This document shows, in pieces, positions 60,675 through 64,000 of a DNA stretch of 64,000 bases (its first letter is position 1; the number at the start of each line of letters is the position of its first letter). The stretch is taken from assembly GCF_003173775.1 (NCBI RefSeq), contig NZ_CP029552.1, forward strand, positions 2,376,501-2,440,500, in the 5' to 3' direction. Both the position numbers and the translations under genes were made by a program. The notes beneath the pieces were generated by a model. That model did not search any database. It worked only from the letters and a program-made list of their open reading frames with translations, and was not told the origin of the DNA. This DNA comes from Methylobacterium sp. 17Sr1-1. Its GTDB lineage: Bacteria; Pseudomonadota; Alphaproteobacteria; Rhizobiales; Beijerinckiaceae.

Positions 60675-61667
60675 TCAATCCTTCGCCGGCTCGTCCTTGC
60701 CGGGCACCTGCGTGATGCCGCCGATCACCCGCACCGGGCGGTTGCCGTCGGGCGGGGTCTTCCAGCCGCCGTCCTTGGTCTCCGGGGCCTTCGGCGGCAC
60801 CACCTCCGCCGCCTTGGCGGGCGGGACCACCTTGGCGGGCGCGGCCTTGGATTCGGTCTTCGGCGCCAGGGGCGGGACGAGGGCCGCGGGAGTCTCGGTC
60901 TCGGCCGGCTTGGTGCGGGCGGCCGTGCGCCGCGGCGCCTCGGGCTTCGCGCCCTCGGGCGCGGTCTCGCGGCGGGGGGCGGCGCCGGTGCGGGCGGCCG
61001 GGCTGTCGGGGTTCATGCCGAGCGGGTTCGGCCCGGCGGTGCGGGGAGCCGGCGCGGCGCGAACGGGCGCCTCGGTGGACGGTGCGCCCGGCGGGGGTGC
61101 GGGTTGCGGCAGCGGGCGCGCGGCGACGCGGCGCTCCTCCGGGCGCTCGCCCACCGGCGGCAGCGGCTCGCCGCGGGAGAGCGGCACGGGGGCATAAGCC
61201 CCGCCGTCGCGCCAGCCGCCGTCGCTGGGCGCGCGCTCGCGGAACGCCTCCTCGCGCGGCCAGGATGGGCGCGCCTCGGTCTCGGTCCAGCCGTAGCCGG
61301 GGCGGCGGCCGCCGGGGATGGAGCCGGGAGGGATCAGCGGCGCCTCCAGGCGCTCGCGGTCGAGGATGCGGCCGGTGCGGGCATCGACGACGAGCTGCAC
61401 CCGGTTGCCCCACGGGCTGTCGGCCTCGACGCGGTAGGTCTCGCCGTCGAAGCGCGGATGGCTCATGCCGGTGAAGCCGGCCCGGCCGAGGCGGAAGACC
61501 ACCGCCCGCGGCGGCAGGATCGCGTCGTCCTCGTCCTCGATCACGACGCGGTAGCCCTGCGCCCGCGCCGGGGCGACGGCTCCCGCCAGCAGCGTGGCGG
61601 CGAGCGCAGCCAGGAGGGCCGCGCCCGTCACGGACCGCGGTCCCGTCTTCGACGGCAGTGCAGTCAT
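60675..61667 (-). CDS. Secreted Pro/Ala-rich hypothetical protein
   Basis: A 330-residue protein: signal peptide (LLAALAATLLAGAVAPARA), then a small globular part of about 90 residues (YRVVIEDEDDAILPPRAVVF, then YRVEADSPWGNRVQLVVDAR, TGRILDRERLEAP) resembling a PepSY-like unit, then a long disordered tail rich in Pro, Ala, Glu, Lys and Arg. No catalytic motif. Start ATG 61667. It may be a cell-envelope or stress protein; the role is unknown. Confidence 0.65.
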   Translation of the reverse strand: MTALPSKTGPRSVTGAALLAALAATLLAGAVAPARAQGYRVVIEDEDDAILPPRAVVFRLGRAGFTGMSHPRFDGETYRVEADSPWGNRVQLVVDARTGRILDRERLEAPLIPPGSIPGGRRPGYGWTETEARPSWPREEAFRERAPSDGGWRDGGAYAPVPLSRGEPLPPVGERPEERRVAARPLPQPAPPPGAPSTEAPVRAAPAPRTAGPNPLGMNPDSPAARTGAAPRRETAPEGAKPEAPRRTAARTKPAETETPAALVPPLAPKTESKAAPAKVVPPAKAAEVVPPKAPETKDGGWKTPPDGNRPVRVIGGITQVPGKDEPAKD

Positions 61668-61891
61668 CGTCCCGCATTCCCTTGTTTCCGGGATCGTGCC
61701 GGGTGTGCACCCCGCATTCCCCTCGTGCTCGGACAAGGTTCTGTTAACCCCGGGATTGAGGCGGGATTGCGGGAGCGCAGCCGTCGCGGCAACCGTCTTT
61801 CGGGACAGGATCAACCGGCGAGCGAGATCGCCCATCCCCAAGCCCCGCGCCTCGTCCGGCGACGGGTCGGCCCGCCGCCCTCGTCGGCCTC

Positions 61892-63280
61892 TCACGCCAC
61901 CGGCGCCGCGGCCCCCTCCTTCTCCCCCGCCGCTGCCCGGCAATCGGCGACCGTCGCCCGGGCGGTCTCGATGGCGATCGACACCGCCGCCATCGTGCGC
62001 GAGTCGAGCTCCCGCCGACGGATGTCGCGCACGACCTCGATGGCGAGCTTGTCGATCTCGACCGCCAGGGCGGCGATGGCGTCCGGGTCGCGCAGGGAGC
62101 GGGCCTGGTCGGTGATCTCGAGCAGGCGGTCGGTCACCTCGTCGATGCGCTCGCGGCGCAGGCTCGCCAGGCGCTGGCGCAGCCAGGCCGCCGCCGAGGC
62201 GAGACCGCCGGCGAGCGCCGCCAGGAGGTAGAGCGTGTCGCCGTAGCGCTCGACGAAGCCGTGCTGCTCGCGCTCGAAATAGTCGATCGCGCCGGGATGG
62301 ATCGGGATGCGGGCGCTCGTCGCCGCCACCGTGGTCTCGTAGGCCGGAGCCTGGACGTATTCCGCCGCGTCGGTCTGCTCGGCGGCGGCGGTGCGCATCT
62401 CGAACAGGTGCTGGGTCACGTCCGCGGCGACCGCGCGGCTCAGCGAGGTGCGCGCCATCAGCCGGTAGGAGGCGCCGACCGTCTTCACGTCCTCCGCCGG
62501 CAGCTTCGGCCGGCCGCCGAACAGGCCGGCCGGCACCGTGACCGCCTGGAGGCGGGGGAAGCGCTCGATCACCGCGTCGCTGTCTTGCACGTCGACGAGG
62601 TCGACCTTGCCGGTGCGGCCGATGCCCCGCACCGACTCGACGAGCTGGCGCGCCTTCGGGGCCGAGGCCGCGATGATGCTGACGAAGGCGTCGATGCGCT
62701 TGTCGCGGATCGCGGCCGCCGCCTCCTCACCCTCGATGGCGACGAGGCGGACCGTGCTGCCCGGCACCGGCGCGGCGGCGGCCGTGCCGTCCGGCCCCTC
62801 CAGCGTCAGGGCGTAGTAGGCGAGGATGTTCTTGAGCAGCCAGAAATCGGCGCTGCGATGGGCCGCGATGCCGAGGCGCCGCCCCGCGAGCTTCGGGAAG
62901 CTCGTGATGCCGGATCCCTCCGGCGAGACGATCAGCATCGCCTGGTCGCGCAGGATGGCGAGCGTCAGGCCGTTCTTCGGCAGAAGCACGTCCGGCCGCA
63001 CCACGGCGAGGTCGGCCCGGCCGTCCTGGAGCGCCGCCGCGCTCTCGCGCACGTCGTCGAAGGACAGGATCTTGAGCCGGATGTTGGCGCTGTCCTCCTT
63101 CAGCGCGTCGGCATAGGCCCGGATCAGCGCCGGCTCGGTCCCGTCCCGCGGCGCGACCGCGATGGTGAGCGTCGTCGCCTGGCTGAAATAGAGGGCGGCC
63201 GCGATCGCCGCCGCGAGTGCGACGACGATTACGGCCGCGAAGGTCTCGCGGCGCAGGACCCAGTCCGGGAGGGTGGGCAT
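61892..63280 (-). CDS. TAXI-family solute-binding protein with two membrane anchors (paralogue)
   Basis: A 462-residue protein with the same plan as 37145-38569: an N-terminal helix (AAVIVVALAAAIAAALYFSQ), TAXI domain (LTIAVAPRDGTEPALIRAYA, ALQDGRADLAVVRPDVLLPK, LAGRRLGIAAHRSADFWLL), a second helix (LYLLAALAGGLASAAAWLRQ, about 350-369), and a helical C-terminal tail of about 90 residues. Shared blocks such as DVKTVGASYRLMAR and IPIHPGAIDYFEREQHGFV show the relation clearly. No TRAP permease lies nearby. Start ATG 63280 has GGAG upstream. Confidence 0.82.
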   Translation of the reverse strand: MPTLPDWVLRRETFAAVIVVALAAAIAAALYFSQATTLTIAVAPRDGTEPALIRAYADALKEDSANIRLKILSFDDVRESAAALQDGRADLAVVRPDVLLPKNGLTLAILRDQAMLIVSPEGSGITSFPKLAGRRLGIAAHRSADFWLLKNILAYYALTLEGPDGTAAAAPVPGSTVRLVAIEGEEAAAAIRDKRIDAFVSIIAASAPKARQLVESVRGIGRTGKVDLVDVQDSDAVIERFPRLQAVTVPAGLFGGRPKLPAEDVKTVGASYRLMARTSLSRAVAADVTQHLFEMRTAAAEQTDAAEYVQAPAYETTVAATSARIPIHPGAIDYFEREQHGFVERYGDTLYLLAALAGGLASAAAWLRQRLASLRRERIDEVTDRLLEITDQARSLRDPDAIAALAVEIDKLAIEVVRDIRRRELDSRTMAAVSIAIETARATVADCRAAAGEKEGAAAPVA

Positions 63281-63300
63281 GGGGTCTCCGCCGGGAGCGA

Positions 63301-64000
63301 TCAGAACACCGAGATCAGCACGATCCCGCCGACCATCAGGGCAGCGCCGATGAGGCGCGGCGGACCGGCCTTGACCTGGCGCATCCCGAGCCAGCCGAAA
63401 TGGTCGAGCGCCACCGAGGTCAGGAGGTTCGCGGTGATGAGAAGCCCGTTGAGGGCGCCGGCCCCGACCTTGTCGACGAAGAGCAGGCCCGCGAACACCG
63501 CCACCGCCCCGGTGATGCCGGCGAGCGGCATCCACCAGCGCACCCCGGCGAGGTCCTCCCGGGTCGGCAGCGGGGTCGGCTTGAGCAGGAACACAAGCGC
63601 GAAGGCGAAGACGACGGGCACGAAGGACACGGTGGCGGCGAGCCACGGATTGACCAGCGCCCCGCGCAGCTGCGCGTTCCACACCACGCCGATCGCCATC
63701 AGCGCGCCGGCGACGAGGATGAACGGGTAGAGCAGCTTGCCGCCGACGCCGTGACTCTCCTCGTCGTCCTTCTTGCCGGCCGTGCGGGCGATGAACACCA
63801 CGCCGGCCGCCATCATGAGGCCGCCGAGCCAGGGCAGCGGCTTGAAGCCGGAGGCCTGGAGCCCGAACAGCCCGAACGCGTCGAGGGCGAGCGAGGTGAT
63901 GATGTTGGCCGTCAGCGTCAGGCCGTTGAACGGCCCGGCCCCGACCTTGTCGATGAAGGCGAGGCCGCCGAACACCGCGACCGCCCCGGCGAGACCCCCG
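63301..64000 (-). CDS. DMT-type transporter of the DUF606/YdcZ family, 5' end cut by the window edge
   Basis: The reading frame is open to the window end, so the true start is outside. The part seen (about 233 codons) has two homologous halves: GGLAFIDKVGAGPFNGLTLT near the N-terminal end and AGLLFVDKVGAGALNGLLIT later, each followed by hydrophobic helices (LDAFGLFGLQASGFKPLPWL and LDHFGWLGMRQVKAGPPRLI). The doubled architecture is typical of DUF606 proteins. The substrate is unknown. Confidence 0.85.
   Translation of the reverse strand, partial: GGLAGAVAVFGGLAFIDKVGAGPFNGLTLTANIITSLALDAFGLFGLQASGFKPLPWLGGLMMAAGVVFIARTAGKKDDEESHGVGGKLLYPFILVAGALMAIGVVWNAQLRGALVNPWLAATVSFVPVVFAFALVFLLKPTPLPTREDLAGVRWWMPLAGITGAVAVFAGLLFVDKVGAGALNGLLITANLLTSVALDHFGWLGMRQVKAGPPRLIGAALMVGGIVLISVF

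Overview
The window is a GC-rich chromosomal stretch of an alphaproteobacterium of the order Hyphomicrobiales (Rhizobiales). It looks most like Methylobacterium or a close relative. The reasons are the formate-tetrahydrofolate ligase gene (ftfL) of methylotrophs, the hemD / mitofilin-like / hemY order divergent from tsaD-gpsA, hrcA divergent from rph-rdgB, and a MucR-family regulator. All assignments come from reading the sequence and translations; no database search was run.

Layout. 1-2063: end of a trp cluster (trpG-trpD-trpC, minus strand). 2220-4355: BI-1 membrane protein and an ECF sigma/anti-sigma pair. 4524-10251: a glutamate/aspartate-type ABC importer (gltIJKL, minus) divergent from dgcN-dgcA, a D-glutamate catabolic pair. 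10358-12693: small proteins of mostly unknown role. 12969-14645: ftfL. 14807-17801: tsaD-GNAT-gpsA with 4-base overlaps. 17920-22846: hemD, a mitofilin-like coiled-coil protein and hemY. 23082-26159: an SF2 helicase and hrcA. 26377-28198: a His-rich secreted protein, rph and rdgB. 28290-29432: the ohr/ohrR peroxide pair. 29538-33340: an aldo-keto reductase and the metNIQ methionine importer. 33502-37063: a small secreted protein, an SH3 protein, a 2-hydroxyacid dehydrogenase, an OsmC protein and recX. 37145-38569: a membrane-anchored TAXI protein with a paralogue at 61892-63280. 38612-39207: a BrnT toxin with an HTH antitoxin. 39221-42518: an MFS exporter and kpsE/kpsT-like capsule export genes. 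42841-46104: efeUOB iron uptake. 46471-50915: an M23 peptidase, HupE, a methyltransferase and MucR. 51214-51455: two tRNA-Pro(CGG) genes. 51774-55287: a LOV hybrid histidine kinase, a phytase-like esterase and a DUF333 protein. 55378-60388: livK-livH-livMG(fused)-livF. 60675-64000: a Pro/Ala-rich protein, the second TAXI protein and a partial DMT transporter.

The gene content is mainly uptake and housekeeping: three complete ABC importers, ferrous iron uptake, peroxide defence, one-carbon metabolism, and haem and tryptophan synthesis. No insertion sequence, prophage or CRISPR array was seen. The BrnT module is the clearest candidate for transferred DNA, since its base composition is visibly less GC-rich than its surroundings.

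Structure outside the genes is notable. A palindromic repeat family (cores of the GTCATYCCGGG ... CCCGGRATGAC type) occurs at five places, four of them between convergent genes. GC-rich perfect hairpins sit directly after the binding-protein gene in both the glt and liv operons. The most unusual proteins are the LivM-LivG fusion, the two doubly membrane-anchored TAXI proteins with no TRAP permease nearby, a MucR protein lacking three of four zinc ligands, and the helicase found where grpE is usually expected.
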